A DNA stretch of 50,642 nt from Nitrospira sp. (GTDB lineage Bacteria; Nitrospirota; Nitrospiria; Nitrospirales; Nitrospiraceae). This document shows, one piece after another, positions 35,655 through 44,792 of the stretch. The notes below the pieces were generated by a model. The model saw only the letters and a list, made by a program, of their open reading frames with translations, did not search any database and was not told the DNA's origin. Made by a program: the position numbers and the translations under genes. The DNA lies in NCBI GenBank assembly GCA_019636915.1, contig JAHBWQ010000004.1:1-50642 (forward strand). The letters run 5' to 3'. Positions within the stretch are counted from its first letter, which is position 1, and every line of letters starts with the position of its first letter.

Positions 35655-36488
35655 ATGAATACGCGACGCACGTCGTCATGGCCCAATCTCGTGCGAGCGT
35701 CCATCGGCCATGCCCTAGGTCATCCTCTCTACCAGCTGTTTAGCCTTGCTCCGGACTGGGAATTCGGCCTCTCTGACTATGAAGTAACCCGACATACCCA
35801 GATGCATGGGTTGCTCGCCGGTCGCCGTGCCGTCCATCTCACCGATCTGCATATCGACCGATATTGTTCGCGTCATGATCGTCTCATCCAAATCGTTGGT
35901 GATCTCCAGCCGGACTGGATTGTGATCACGGGCGACCTGCTCAATGTACCAGAAGGGCTGCCGCATCTGTTCCGGTTTCTTGGCCGTCTTCGGGACATTG
36001 CGCCGATGTATATGACGCTGGGCAATCACGATCATTACAGCGGCGTGCCGGTGGCAGAGTATGCCGAACTGGCCGATCGGCACAAGATCGCATTGTTGGT
36101 GAACCAACGTGCTGTTGTCTCAGTGAAAGGGGGAGAGCTGGTGATCGTCGGCGTCGATGACCCCTCGCTCCATCGGGCTGATCTGCGAAGTCTTCTACCT
36201 CGCGCGGACCATCGCGTTACGCTGCTTCTGGCCCATGCGCCCAATATCCTCGATCAGGTGGAGCCGCACCACGCCATCGATTTAATCTTGTGCGGGCACA
36301 GTCACGGCGGGCAATGGAGAGTGCCGGGGGTTCCGACCTTCTGGCTTCCGCCTGGATGCAATGGCCGGACGGCGGGTTGGCATAGGTCAGGTGTGCACAG
36401 GTTGTATGTCAACCGTGGGGTAGGATGGTCCTTCCTTCCCTTTCGGTGGAACTGTATGCCTGAGATTGCGGTGATCGACTGGGTGTAA
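35655..36488 (+). CDS. Metallophosphoesterase (YkuE/LpxH-like)
   Basis: A 277-residue protein with the full calcineurin-type metal set: AVHLTDLHID (Asp64, His66), ITGDLL (Asp94), LGNHDHYSG (Asn124, His125), LLLAHAPN and CGHSHGGQWRVPG. The last motif is typical of YkuE-type phosphodiesterases that act at the membrane. There is no clear signal peptide. Substrate unknown. Start is ATG 35655 with GGAAAGGAGTAAG upstream. It converges on the HEAT-repeat gene. Confidence 0.88.
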   Translation: MNTRRTSSWPNLVRASIGHALGHPLYQLFSLAPDWEFGLSDYEVTRHTQMHGLLAGRRAVHLTDLHIDRYCSRHDRLIQIVGDLQPDWIVITGDLLNVPEGLPHLFRFLGRLRDIAPMYMTLGNHDHYSGVPVAEYAELADRHKIALLVNQRAVVSVKGGELVIVGVDDPSLHRADLRSLLPRADHRVTLLLAHAPNILDQVEPHHAIDLILCGHSHGGQWRVPGVPTFWLPPGCNGRTAGWHRSGVHRLYVNRGVGWSFLPFRWNCMPEIAVIDWV

Positions 36489-36550
36489 GAATAGACAGAT
36501 ATCCAACCGACATTGCCGACCCAGTTTTGTGAACGCCTGTTGTAGCGATG

Positions 36551-37192
36551 TTAGGTGCGTATCTGTTCAAGTGCCTCCCTGGCTCGGCTCCTGACCGTTT
36601 GATCCCAATCGTGCTCCATTGCCGTCTTCAACCGTTCGCGTGCTTCGGTTGCCCGCAGTCGTCCCAACCCTAAAGCCGCGCAGGACCGCACGTAGGCATG
36701 GTCATCGTCCAGTGCTTTGACCAGCAGGGGCACGACCGACAGATCTTGCAACGCGCCGAGGTGACTCGCTGCCATGCCTCGGATGCGATGCTGCTTGTCG
36801 CCCAAAGCTCGTTGGAGTGTTGTCGCCAACAGCTCTTTCAGCGCCGGGATCACGGATTCAAGCCCATCGATTTGGTACTCGTTGTTTTCCAGTAGAGCAA
36901 AAACCAGATCCAGCCTTTTCTCTTGGGCCGTTTCTCGGTGAAACAACGTCAACAGCCTGGTTCGTTCTTGCGATCGCATCCGGCGGCGGAGAAGTATTCT
37001 GATTGGAATGGACAAGAGAAGCACACACATCAGACCGATGATGGTCATCGGCACTGCTTGATCGGCGATATAGTTCTGAGCCTCAACCGAAAGCCGTTTC
37101 CATATCCACACTCCTGTGATAGCAAGACCTAGGAGAACAACCAGCCAGACGGGGTTCACCTGGCCCTCTTCATGACGCGTCGGCATTGTCAT
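36551..37192 (-). CDS. Membrane-anchored HEAT-repeat protein
   Basis: A 213-residue protein. Two transmembrane helices (VWLVVLLGLAITGVWIW and MTIIGLMCVLLLSIPIRILL) are followed by a basic RRRMRSQERTR patch and a cytoplasmic domain. Residues ~110-213 hold HEAT or PBS-lyase-like repeats (SVIPALKELLATTLQRALGD, VVPLLVKALDDDHAYVRSCA, ALGLGRLRATEARERLK). It is probably a membrane-bound scaffold. Partners cannot be inferred from neighbours. Confidence 0.75.
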   Translation of the reverse strand: MTMPTRHEEGQVNPVWLVVLLGLAITGVWIWKRLSVEAQNYIADQAVPMTIIGLMCVLLLSIPIRILLRRRMRSQERTRLLTLFHRETAQEKRLDLVFALLENNEYQIDGLESVIPALKELLATTLQRALGDKQHRIRGMAASHLGALQDLSVVPLLVKALDDDHAYVRSCAALGLGRLRATEARERLKTAMEHDWDQTVRSRAREALEQIRT

Positions 37193-37377
37193 GGGTAAAG
37201 GATCATACGGCTGAGATCAGCTGATCGTCAACGAATCGACGCTGTGCCCTGACTCCAAGTCTTTCTCTGCCAAGAAGTGCCAACTCAGAGGTGCAGCTTC
37301 AGCGGCATAATTGACAGGCTCTTGCGGCCATGGTCATACTCGGCCATTGATCGTCGTCGGCGAGATTCATAAAGATT

Positions 37378-37689
37378 ATGGGCAATCATCCGCAGGGCAG
37401 CACGATACGACGAGTCATGGTCGGGACCGATCGTTCGCAGACGGCAGATCAAGCTGTGCGGGGGGCTGCGGAATGTGCCACGCGTTCTCGTGCCCAGCTA
37501 TTTGTGGGACAGGTCGTCCTCCCGCACCATCCGGCCACCTCCGAGTCAGCCCAAGTCGAGTCTACGCGGGCTGCTGCCGAGAATCCTGAACTGAGCGCTT
37601 GGGTACGGCTGCGTGCTGGGGCGCATGCGTTTGCTGTCGCGGATGAGGATTCGGCATTGGCCATCGCCCACGTGACACTGACCCTATGA
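37378..37689 (+). CDS. Truncated universal stress protein coupled to the cyclase gene
   Basis: A 103-residue protein. Residues ~13-90 match the first two thirds of a UspA domain: RRVMVGTDRSQTADQAVRGA, then a second strand QLFVGQVVLPHHPATSESAQ, and later AVADEDSALAIA. The last part that normally carries the G-x2-G-x9-G-S/T nucleotide loop is missing; the frame instead stops at TGA 37687-37689. That stop overlaps the start of the cyclase gene (ATGA), so the pair is translationally coupled. It may be a remnant left by a deletion that joined a usp gene to the cyclase gene, or a kept small adaptor. Confidence 0.65.
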   Translation: MGNHPQGSTIRRVMVGTDRSQTADQAVRGAAECATRSRAQLFVGQVVLPHHPATSESAQVESTRAAAENPELSAWVRLRAGAHAFAVADEDSALAIAHVTLTL

Positions 37690-40600
37690 ATGATCGCGTC
37701 TCAGCATGGCTCGAAAGTCTCGGCCTCGACCACTATCGAGAGGCGTTTGAACAGAATGCCATCACATGGGACGTATTGCCTGAACTGACGGATGAGGACT
37801 TGACGTCGTTGGGTGTGCTGCTGGGGCATCGGAAAAAGCTCCTGCGTGCCATTGCACAGTTGTCGCAAAGCAGTGGCCCTGATCGAGCGAATTCCGCGAC
37901 CATTCCCGCGTCTACGGTACTAACCCCACACGCCTTCGGTCGAGATCAAGCAGAGCGACGGCAGTTGACCGTCATGTTTTGTGATCTTGTCGGGTCGACC
38001 AGGCTGGCTCGCCGGTTAGACCCCGAAGATGTTCAGGAGATTATCCGGCGGTTCTTGGAAGCCTGTAACCAAGCGGTCGGGCGGTTCAACGGGTATGTTG
38101 CAAAATATATGGGCGACGGGCTGTTGGCGTATTTCGGATATCCGCATGCGCACGAGCACGATGCGGAACGAGCGGTTCATGCTGGTCTGGCCATTTTAGA
38201 TTTGGTGACGACTTCTTTCCGAGAGGAGCTGTCCTCTCAGGAATCTGAACTTGCGGTACGAATTGGAATAGCGACGGGGAAAGTTATCGTCGGAGAAATC
38301 ATCGGAGAAGAAACGGCCAAAGAGCGGTCTGTTTTCGGTGAAACTCCGAATCTGGCCTCGCGCCTTCAGGGAGTTGCCGCACCCAATCAGTTGGTCGTGG
38401 ACTCAGCGACGAAGCGGCTTGTCGGCAATGAGTTTCAAGTCGTGGACAATGGAAGTGTGTCCCTCAAGGGGTTCGACGCGCCGATTCAGGTCTGGCGGGT
38501 TCTTGGTACGAAGCTGTCGACCAGCCGATTCGAATCTTATCGATCCGGCCGATTGGCCAATTTTATCGGTAGGAAACACGAATCGTCGCTGCTTTTGGAT
38601 CGCTGGCGCCAAGCGGCCGATGGGGATGGCCAGGTCGTACTCTTGTGTGGAGAGGCCGGCATCGGCAAGTCGCGACTGTGCCGTAGTGTGTGCGACCGGC
38701 TTGTGGATGAGCCTCACCAGAAGATTGAATTGCAATGTTCGCCGTATCACATGAATACAGCATTATATCCCGTGATCAATTGCCTCCGGCAGGCAGCGGC
38801 GCTGACGAGCGCGGACGATCCTCTTACACAACGAAAGAAACTCAATGCCTTTGCCGGCAGTGCCGGCATCGGAGACCAGACCACGGTGTCCTTGCTGGAG
38901 GAGCTCCTTTCGATTCCTGGGGATGCTCAGCATGCGTTCCTCACGATGTCGTCGGACAAACGAAAGAACATGACCCTTGAAGCACTCGTGAGGCAACTCC
39001 AGAGGTTGGCCGATCATCGTCCGGTACTCTTTATTGTGGAAGATGCTCATTGGCTGGATCCCACCACGATGGACCTTCTGACACGAATCATTGACCACAT
39101 TCAGCGGATGCGCGTGTTGTTGTTGATCACATTTCGACCCGACTTCAAGTCGGTATGGATCGAGTACGACCATGTCACCTGCCTGACTCTGAATAGGCTT
39201 CCACGCCGGCAAAGCGCCGAGCTTCTTGCATCGATGACCGGCGGAAGAGCGCTTCCACCGGAGGTCCAGCAGGCGGTCCTCGCGAAAACCGATGGGGTGC
39301 CCCTTTATCTTGAAGAGCTGACAGAAAATCTTCTGGAATCCGGCGTGCTGACGGAGGGGAGCAGTACCTTCAGCCTGAAGGAACCATTGAAGGAGTTGTC
39401 TATTCCGGATAGCTTGCAAGCTTTGCTCATGGAGAGGATCGACCGATTGGGAGCAGCCAAAGAGATCATCCAACTTGGGTCCGCAATCGGACGGGAGTTT
39501 AGCTATGAACTGCTGCGAGAGATCGTAGATATTACGGATGGTGAGTTGAAAAATATGCTTCACTCACTCGGTGCATCAGGGCTCATATTTCAAGAGGGTG
39601 AGATTCCGGCTGCTAAATTCATATTTAAGCATGCCCTCATTCAAGAGGCTGCCTATAGCACATTGCCGAAAAAGTCACGACTGGCGCTTCATACTCGCAT
39701 CGCGAAAACACTGGAGAGTCGGTTCGCAGAACGCGTCAAAATGGAACCCGAGTTGCTGGGGTATCACTATGAACAGGCAGGATTGGCAGGGCCTGCCGTG
39801 GATTATTGGCGCCTTGCCGCGCAAAGAGATGCCGCGCGGTCGGCAAATGCTGAGGCGCTTGGTCATTTCAATCGTGCCCTACAGGGGCTCAACGGTCTGC
39901 CGGAAAGCTCGGAACGTGATCAGTCGGAGTTGGCCATTCTGATAGCACGTGGAGCGTCCTTGTTGCTGGTCAAAGGGTATGCCTCCGACGACATCGAACA
40001 TAATTTTCTCAGAGCAAGGAGCCTCTCGCAGCTGAGTCCAGACTCCGAGCAGTACTTTCTTTCAATGTGGGGATTGTGGGTCTTCCATCTGGTCAGGGGG
40101 CCGCTCGAGAAAGCGAGGGTGTTGGCTGACGATCTCTTATCCTGGGCAACGCGCCGACAGGATCCAGATCTGTTGATTCGAGCTCATGAGAGCGTGGGCT
40201 CGACCTATTCTTTTCTTGGTCGATTTGACGAAGCCAAGACCCATTTGCTCGCCGCAAAGGCTCTGTATGATCCGGACAAACATCGTTCGCAGGTCTTACC
40301 CTATACCCAAGACCCCGGCATTACCGCGAGAATCATGCTGGCCAGGACGCTATGGATGTTGGGTGAGGTCGATCACGTCGAAACGCTGCTGGCAGAGGCC
40401 ATGGCCATGGCAAGGGAATTGGAACACCCGTTCACGTTGGCATTTGCGTTGGCTACAGTCTCCTGGGTCTACTCCACCGTTCGTGACGCGGATAGAACGC
40501 TGAGTTTGACCGAAGAAGCCATCGTGCTCTCCACAAAATACTCGTTTGAAGTCCCGTTGGCCTGGGCGACGTCCCTTCACGGCTGGGCAATGACCGAAAA

Positions 40601-41087
40601 GGGAAAGAGAGAAGGCCTCGGGGAAATCGTAAAGGGACTCTCAGCCGCGCAAGCAGCCAAAGCCAGTCTCAATAACACGTATACGTTGACGCTGCTCGCG
40701 GAAGTCTATCTTCGGCAGAAACGTATTGATGAAGGTCTGCGCACGCTTGCGGATGCGCAGCAGCTGGTTCACGCTCAGGGAGAAGCGTGCTGGCAAGCGG
40801 AGCTTCTTCGGCTGAAAGGGGAGCTGCTGCTGGAACGATCCGAGCCGTCCGTCTCCGCTGCGGAACAGTGTTGTACTGAAGCTCTACGGATTGCGCAGGG
40901 TCAACATGCGAGGATGCTCGAACTGAGAGCCGCAACGAGCCTGGCAAAGCTGTTGCTGAAATCGAACAGATCGGCTACAGCTAGAGAGCTCTTGAATGCA
41001 ACCCTTTCCCGGTTTGGTGCACAAGGTGCCAATTCTAGTAGGAGCGAAGCACAAATAATCCTTGAGCAGCTGAACGTCGCTCCCTAA
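37686..41087 (+). CDS. SAM domain / class III cyclase / STAND-type ATPase / TPR regulator
   Basis: A 1133-residue multidomain protein. Residues 1-60 are a sterile-alpha-motif domain (VSAWLESLGLDHYREAFEQN). Residues ~90-270 are a class III nucleotide cyclase: metal aspartates in MFCDLVGST (Asp100) and KYMGDG (Asp144), and transition-state residues Asn222 and Arg226 in GETPNLASR. Residues ~293-600 are an AAA/STAND ATPase with Walker A GEAGIGKS (322-329) and Walker B LFIVEDAHWLDP. The rest is TPR-like helices to the C-terminus. All catalytic residues seem present, so it should make cAMP under control of the ATPase and TPR modules. It is coupled to the truncated usp gene by ATGA. Confidence 0.92.
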   Translation: MNDRVSAWLESLGLDHYREAFEQNAITWDVLPELTDEDLTSLGVLLGHRKKLLRAIAQLSQSSGPDRANSATIPASTVLTPHAFGRDQAERRQLTVMFCDLVGSTRLARRLDPEDVQEIIRRFLEACNQAVGRFNGYVAKYMGDGLLAYFGYPHAHEHDAERAVHAGLAILDLVTTSFREELSSQESELAVRIGIATGKVIVGEIIGEETAKERSVFGETPNLASRLQGVAAPNQLVVDSATKRLVGNEFQVVDNGSVSLKGFDAPIQVWRVLGTKLSTSRFESYRSGRLANFIGRKHESSLLLDRWRQAADGDGQVVLLCGEAGIGKSRLCRSVCDRLVDEPHQKIELQCSPYHMNTALYPVINCLRQAAALTSADDPLTQRKKLNAFAGSAGIGDQTTVSLLEELLSIPGDAQHAFLTMSSDKRKNMTLEALVRQLQRLADHRPVLFIVEDAHWLDPTTMDLLTRIIDHIQRMRVLLLITFRPDFKSVWIEYDHVTCLTLNRLPRRQSAELLASMTGGRALPPEVQQAVLAKTDGVPLYLEELTENLLESGVLTEGSSTFSLKEPLKELSIPDSLQALLMERIDRLGAAKEIIQLGSAIGREFSYELLREIVDITDGELKNMLHSLGASGLIFQEGEIPAAKFIFKHALIQEAAYSTLPKKSRLALHTRIAKTLESRFAERVKMEPELLGYHYEQAGLAGPAVDYWRLAAQRDAARSANAEALGHFNRALQGLNGLPESSERDQSELAILIARGASLLLVKGYASDDIEHNFLRARSLSQLSPDSEQYFLSMWGLWVFHLVRGPLEKARVLADDLLSWATRRQDPDLLIRAHESVGSTYSFLGRFDEAKTHLLAAKALYDPDKHRSQVLPYTQDPGITARIMLARTLWMLGEVDHVETLLAEAMAMARELEHPFTLAFALATVSWVYSTVRDADRTLSLTEEAIVLSTKYSFEVPLAWATSLHGWAMTEKGKREGLGEIVKGLSAAQAAKASLNNTYTLTLLAEVYLRQKRIDEGLRTLADAQQLVHAQGEACWQAELLRLKGELLLERSEPSVSAAEQCCTEALRIAQGQHARMLELRAATSLAKLLLKSNRSATARELLNATLSRFGAQGANSSRSEAQIILEQLNVAP

Positions 41088-41104
41088 TCATATCGACTCG
41101 ACTC

Positions 41105-41860
41105 ATGCGCCTAACCATCCTCGGTTCTGGAACCAATGTGCATCCCACGCGTGCCGCGGCCGGTTATCTGGTGCGCACGGATCAACACATCCTGCTCGAT
41201 TTCGGCCCTCGTACATTGATGAACTTGATCAAAACCGGGGTGAACCGGCACAAGGTCACGCATGTGTTGTTCTCCCATTTCCATGCGGATCATTTTTCAG
41301 ACTTCATCACCTTCTTTTTCGACGCGGTGATCTATGCCAAGTACGGCGGAGGCCATCGTCCGGGGATGACCTTAATTGGTCCGAAGGGCATGATTCGACT
41401 GCTACAATCAATCATGAAGAGCTTCCCCAGCTTTTCTTCCGCTCCCTTCAAGGTGGTGTTCAAGGAGGTCTCCAGTAAGCCATTCAGAATTGGTGACGCC
41501 CGTGTTGTTCCCAAACCCATGGTTCATGTTCCGGATCTTTCAAGCGTCGGCTACCGGATCGAGTATAAAGGTAAAGCGGTCGTGTATTCGGGCGATACAC
41601 TGTATTGCGATGCGATCGTTTCCTTGTGTCGGGATGCCGATGCGGCCGTGCTCGATTGTTCGTTTCCTGCCAACCGTCCAGGTCCGGCCCATCTGCATGC
41701 TGGACAATGTGGGCAGATCGCGAAGGAGGCCGGCGTGGGCCAGCTCGTGCTCTCACATTTTTACCCGATTGCGGATCGCTATGATGTCAAAGCTCAGGCC
41801 GGTGAGGAGTACCAGGGCAAGATTTGGAAGGGGAAGGATTTGCTCACGATTCGAGTCTAG
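41105..41860 (+). CDS. MBL-fold metallo-hydrolase (RNase Z-like)
   Basis: A 251-residue metallo-beta-lactamase-fold protein. The zinc motif SHFHADH is at residues 57-63, with further ligands in VHVPDLSSV, YSGDTLYCD and LSHFYPIADR. The N-terminus MRLTILGSGTNVHPTRAAAG resembles the RNase Z/ElaC branch of the superfamily, but the RNase Z exosite arm is not obvious. The substrate is unknown. It follows the cyclase gene by 17 bases and may be co-transcribed; it converges on the SirB1-like gene. Confidence 0.87.
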   Translation: MRLTILGSGTNVHPTRAAAGYLVRTDQHILLDFGPRTLMNLIKTGVNRHKVTHVLFSHFHADHFSDFITFFFDAVIYAKYGGGHRPGMTLIGPKGMIRLLQSIMKSFPSFSSAPFKVVFKEVSSKPFRIGDARVVPKPMVHVPDLSSVGYRIEYKGKAVVYSGDTLYCDAIVSLCRDADAAVLDCSFPANRPGPAHLHAGQCGQIAKEAGVGQLVLSHFYPIADRYDVKAQAGEEYQGKIWKGKDLLTIRV

Positions 41861-41862
41861 AT

Positions 41863-42720
41863 TTATAGACCTTCTTCACGGGGTGCCCCGCCGAGAATTT
41901 CAATGAACTTGGTCAAGCGGGTCTCCTTGACGGAATCACCGGCCTTGGAGTAGATCGCCAAGAGGTTCTTGACCATGCGGGATAGGATCGCACGAACCTG
42001 ACTTTTTTCGAGGTATTTCTCGTCGAACCCATAGCCGGCTTCGGTCAAAAACCGGGCACAGTTTTTTTCGGTCAGTAGGGCGCCTCCGTTGAAGCAGTCG
42101 ATGAAGATCTTGTACCGGTCGGACTCGTACTTCACCAAAAAATGTCCCGGCATACCGATGCCAAAGAGCGGAAAGGCAAGCCGCTGCCCGATGAGGAGAT
42201 ACACCGCCGACAGACTGATCGGGATCCCGACTCGTCGATCCATGACGCAGTTGAGATAGCTGTTTTCAATCTCGTAATAATTCTTCGTGTTTCCTTTAAA
42301 CCCTTGCTCGGTGAACAGGTAGCGGTTGAGAGCGTTGACGGCTTCTTCTCCCGAGGCTCGATGGCCGATGCGCGCTCGAACCTCCGCAGCCATGGTGTCC
42401 AATTGGTCACGATAGCGAGCCACGTCCAAGGCCGGATAGGCGTAGCGCGCAATCAAGAACGCACCGGTTTCAAGGCTGATGGTTTCATCAGGCAGGGAGG
42501 CCAACTCCGTCAGTTCTTCCTCCAGCTTGCCGCCTCGGATTTCTTCGAGGACGGACGCAATGCGGTCAGCCATTTCAGGCTGCTCTATTTCCGCTTCTTG
42601 GAGAAGGGGGACGGCTGACGGGCCGATATCGATCAGTCTTCCGCTGATGGTGCGGACGATGCGATCGTCTTCATCGGAGAGGAGGCGGATCAGGGCACGT
42701 ATCTGACTTTCAGGAATCAT
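41863..42720 (-). CDS. SirB1/transglutaminase-like protein
   Basis: A 285-residue protein from ATG 42720 (GGAG upstream); the frame is open to 43008, but those codons are Pro/Arg-rich and overlap the permease gene. Residues 1-60 look like a HEAT-type pair (IRALIRLLSDEDDRIVRTIS, PSAVPLLQEAEI). The rest is a transglutaminase-like core of the SirB1 type: ALNRYLFTEQGFKGNTKNYY, NCVMDRRVGIPISLSAVYLL, FGIGMPGHFLVKYES and FIDCFNGGALLT. The Cys and His of these motifs resemble the family triad but function is unknown. It lies downstream of the ABC exporter. Confidence 0.85.
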   Translation of the reverse strand: MIPESQIRALIRLLSDEDDRIVRTISGRLIDIGPSAVPLLQEAEIEQPEMADRIASVLEEIRGGKLEEELTELASLPDETISLETGAFLIARYAYPALDVARYRDQLDTMAAEVRARIGHRASGEEAVNALNRYLFTEQGFKGNTKNYYEIENSYLNCVMDRRVGIPISLSAVYLLIGQRLAFPLFGIGMPGHFLVKYESDRYKIFIDCFNGGALLTEKNCARFLTEAGYGFDEKYLEKSQVRAILSRMVKNLLAIYSKAGDSVKETRLTKFIEILGGAPREEGL

Positions 42721-42824
42721 CGCTCCATACTCGTGGTCGGTTACAGACCTGACAGGTAATACCAATACCGTCATCATCCAACGGAATTGGGTGTCAGTCA
42801 AGGGATCATGGCTCGGTGGGGGGA

Positions 42825-43604
42825 TTATCCCATGGCGCGCCGGAACGCCTTGGCTCCGCCGTACAGGCAGAGGGCATCGAACACGAGCATGACCAGGATC
42901 ACCATGCCGACGTGCGGTAAGGCTTCGGTCCAGCCCGACAAGATCAACGGACGCACGGCATCGATCGCCCAGGTCATCGGGTTGAATTGCGCCAAAAAGC
43001 TCATCCACCCCGGCATGGCGTTGAGCGGCACGAGCGCAGAGCTGAGGAAAATCATCGGCAGCGACAGAAATCCCAGAACGGAAAAGAAATCCCCGTGGCT
43101 CTTGACGGAGAAGGCCATGGCCATGGAAATGGCGGTCAAGCCGATGCCGAACATCATGCCGATCAACAGAATGGTCGCCACGCCCAGGATTCCGGTGGCC
43201 GGATGGACGCCGAAGAGATACGACACGCCGAGAATGACGAGGACCTGCATCGACGTAATCGCCATGACGAAGATGAAGCGGCTGAGAATAACGGAGGTGC
43301 GATGGATCGGCGTGGACATCAACCGTTCAAGGAATCCGTTTTCCTTATCGAACAACAGATCGACCCCACCCGCTAGACCATTGTTTAGGACCGTCATGAT
43401 GACGACACCGGCGGCGAGGAAGCTGATGTAGTTGGGCGCCTGCATGACCTGAGTGTCTGCGGCCCGCTGAAAGAGGTTCCCGAAGAAGATGAGCCAAAAC
43501 AGCATCGGCTGCACCAGGGTGAACAGCATACTGAACTTTTCTCGACTGAGCCGACGGACCCATCGCATGGTCAATGCGCTGATTTCTTGCCAGTAGTGCT
43601 CCAC
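42825..43604 (-). CDS. ABC-2 type transporter permease
   Basis: A 259-residue membrane protein starting at GTG 43604 with AAGGAG six bases upstream. It has about six transmembrane segments and matches the DrrB/NodJ ABC-2 family (PNYISFLAAGVVIMTVLNNG, KENGFLERLMSTPI, FFSVLGFLSLPMIFLSSALV, FNPMTWAIDAVRPLILSG). It exports an unknown substrate (drug, lipid or polysaccharide) together with the ATPase encoded upstream. A palindromic element lies between the two genes. Confidence 0.92.
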   Translation of the reverse strand: MEHYWQEISALTMRWVRRLSREKFSMLFTLVQPMLFWLIFFGNLFQRAADTQVMQAPNYISFLAAGVVIMTVLNNGLAGGVDLLFDKENGFLERLMSTPIHRTSVILSRFIFVMAITSMQVLVILGVSYLFGVHPATGILGVATILLIGMMFGIGLTAISMAMAFSVKSHGDFFSVLGFLSLPMIFLSSALVPLNAMPGWMSFLAQFNPMTWAIDAVRPLILSGWTEALPHVGMVILVMLVFDALCLYGGAKAFRRAMG

Positions 43605-43620
43605 GTGACTCCTTGCTAGC

Positions 43621-43740
43621 AGGATGCTGAAAAAGGCCGCCAGCGGCGTTCTCGCATCGCTCAGAGACTCAACGTACCGAAGCGTACGCCTCGCCCCTTC
43701 GCTCGCTGCGGCCTTGCCGGACAGCCTTTTTGAGCATCCT
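43621..43740. repeat. ~120-bp imperfect palindrome (REP/MITE-like element)
   Basis: The outer 17-base arms (43621-43637 and 43724-43740) pair with one mismatch and each carries a run of five A or T. Inside, CGTAC pairs with GTACG around a CGAAGC loop near the centre, and GC-rich blocks pair partly. It lies between the ABC ATPase and permease genes, in the same transcript, so it would form a long hairpin in the mRNA. I have the impression of similar elements in Nitrospira genomes, but a search is needed. Confidence 0.75.
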
Positions 43741-43817
43741 GACGTTATGTTGGTATCCGCACCGTATTGAACATTTCAGCCATCTTGTCGGCATCAACCG
43801 CGTCTTTTTGCAACCGG

Positions 43818-44792
43818 CTATGACGCCGACTCAGCTTCGGGGATTGATTCGGTGATGGCTCGACCAGTATGAGCGATAAACACATCGTCCAAGCGAGGTC
43901 GGTTGTATTGAATGAATTCGATGCTGCAGCCCAATCGATTGGCCGTTTCGAGAATCGTGGGCAGCGCCTTCTCCGGCGACTCCACCCGGATGTCCAAACC
44001 CTTGGCCGTCGTCCGGACGGACTTGATCGCCGGACGGCCCTTCAACTCGGTTTCAAGCGATGGGATCCGATCCAGTTCTTTGAGAGTCAAGGAGACGATG
44101 TCGCCGCCAAGCGCGATCTTCAGCTCAGCCGGAGCTCCCAGGGTCTTGATCTTGCCCCCGTCGATAATCGCGAGTCGATCACACAGTTGATCGGCCTCGT
44201 CTAAATAGTTCGTCGTCATGACGACCGTCATGCCACGGGCTTTGAGCATCCGGACATAGTCCCAGATGCGGAGACGGCTCTGGACGTCAAGGCCCAAGGT
44301 CGGCTCATCAAGGAAGAGAATTTTTGGATCCGGTAATAAGCCGCAGGCAATGTCGAGTTTGCGCTTCATCCCACCGGAATAGGTCTTCGCCGGCCGGTCC
44401 GCATGGGCCTCCAACTCGACCAACTTGAGCAGCTCACCGATGCGCTTCGTCGCCTCGTCCTTGGTCAAATGGTACAGAGCCCCAAGCAACTGCAGGTGTT
44501 CGCGTCCGGTGAGAAACCGGTCGATCGCCCGTTCTTGCGGCACGTAACCGATGAGCGTCCGGACCTTGTCGGCATCACGCACGGTGTCGTGCCCCATAAT
44601 GGTAGCTGTCCCTGATGTGGGGTGCAGCAACGTGATCAGGGTGCGCAGGGTCGTGCTCTTACCTGCGCCGTTCGGTCCCAGCAAGCCGAAAATTTCTCCA
44701 GCGTAGACCTGGAACGAGAGGTCATCGACAGCCTTATGGCTGTCATAGGTTTTACAGAGACGGTTGACGTTGATAGCGATCGTACGATCCAT
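43818..44792 (-). CDS. ABC-2 type transporter ATPase (DrrA-like)
   Basis: A 324-residue ABC ATPase from ATG 44792. Walker A is GPNGAGKST, the signature is YSGGMKRKLD, and Walker B reads KILFLDEPTLGLD. A DrrA-type C-terminal extension follows (RLDDVFIAHTGR). It energises the permease encoded downstream. The ATG overlaps by one base the stop of a chimeric small ORF left by a tandem duplication, so start context is that of the old LON-ATPase junction. Confidence 0.94.
   Translation of the reverse strand: MDRTIAINVNRLCKTYDSHKAVDDLSFQVYAGEIFGLLGPNGAGKSTTLRTLITLLHPTSGTATIMGHDTVRDADKVRTLIGYVPQERAIDRFLTGREHLQLLGALYHLTKDEATKRIGELLKLVELEAHADRPAKTYSGGMKRKLDIACGLLPDPKILFLDEPTLGLDVQSRLRIWDYVRMLKARGMTVVMTTNYLDEADQLCDRLAIIDGGKIKTLGAPAELKIALGGDIVSLTLKELDRIPSLETELKGRPAIKSVRTTAKGLDIRVESPEKALPTILETANRLGCSIEFIQYNRPRLDDVFIAHTGRAITESIPEAESAS

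Noticed and set aside
42721..43008. Longer N-terminus for the SirB1-like protein
   Set aside because: The added residues are Pro/Arg-rich and overlap the permease gene in another frame.
42787..43431. 214-codon plus-strand frame opposite the ABC permease
   Set aside because: Antisense shadow; the minus-strand frame has clear ABC-2 permease motifs and a strong ribosome site.
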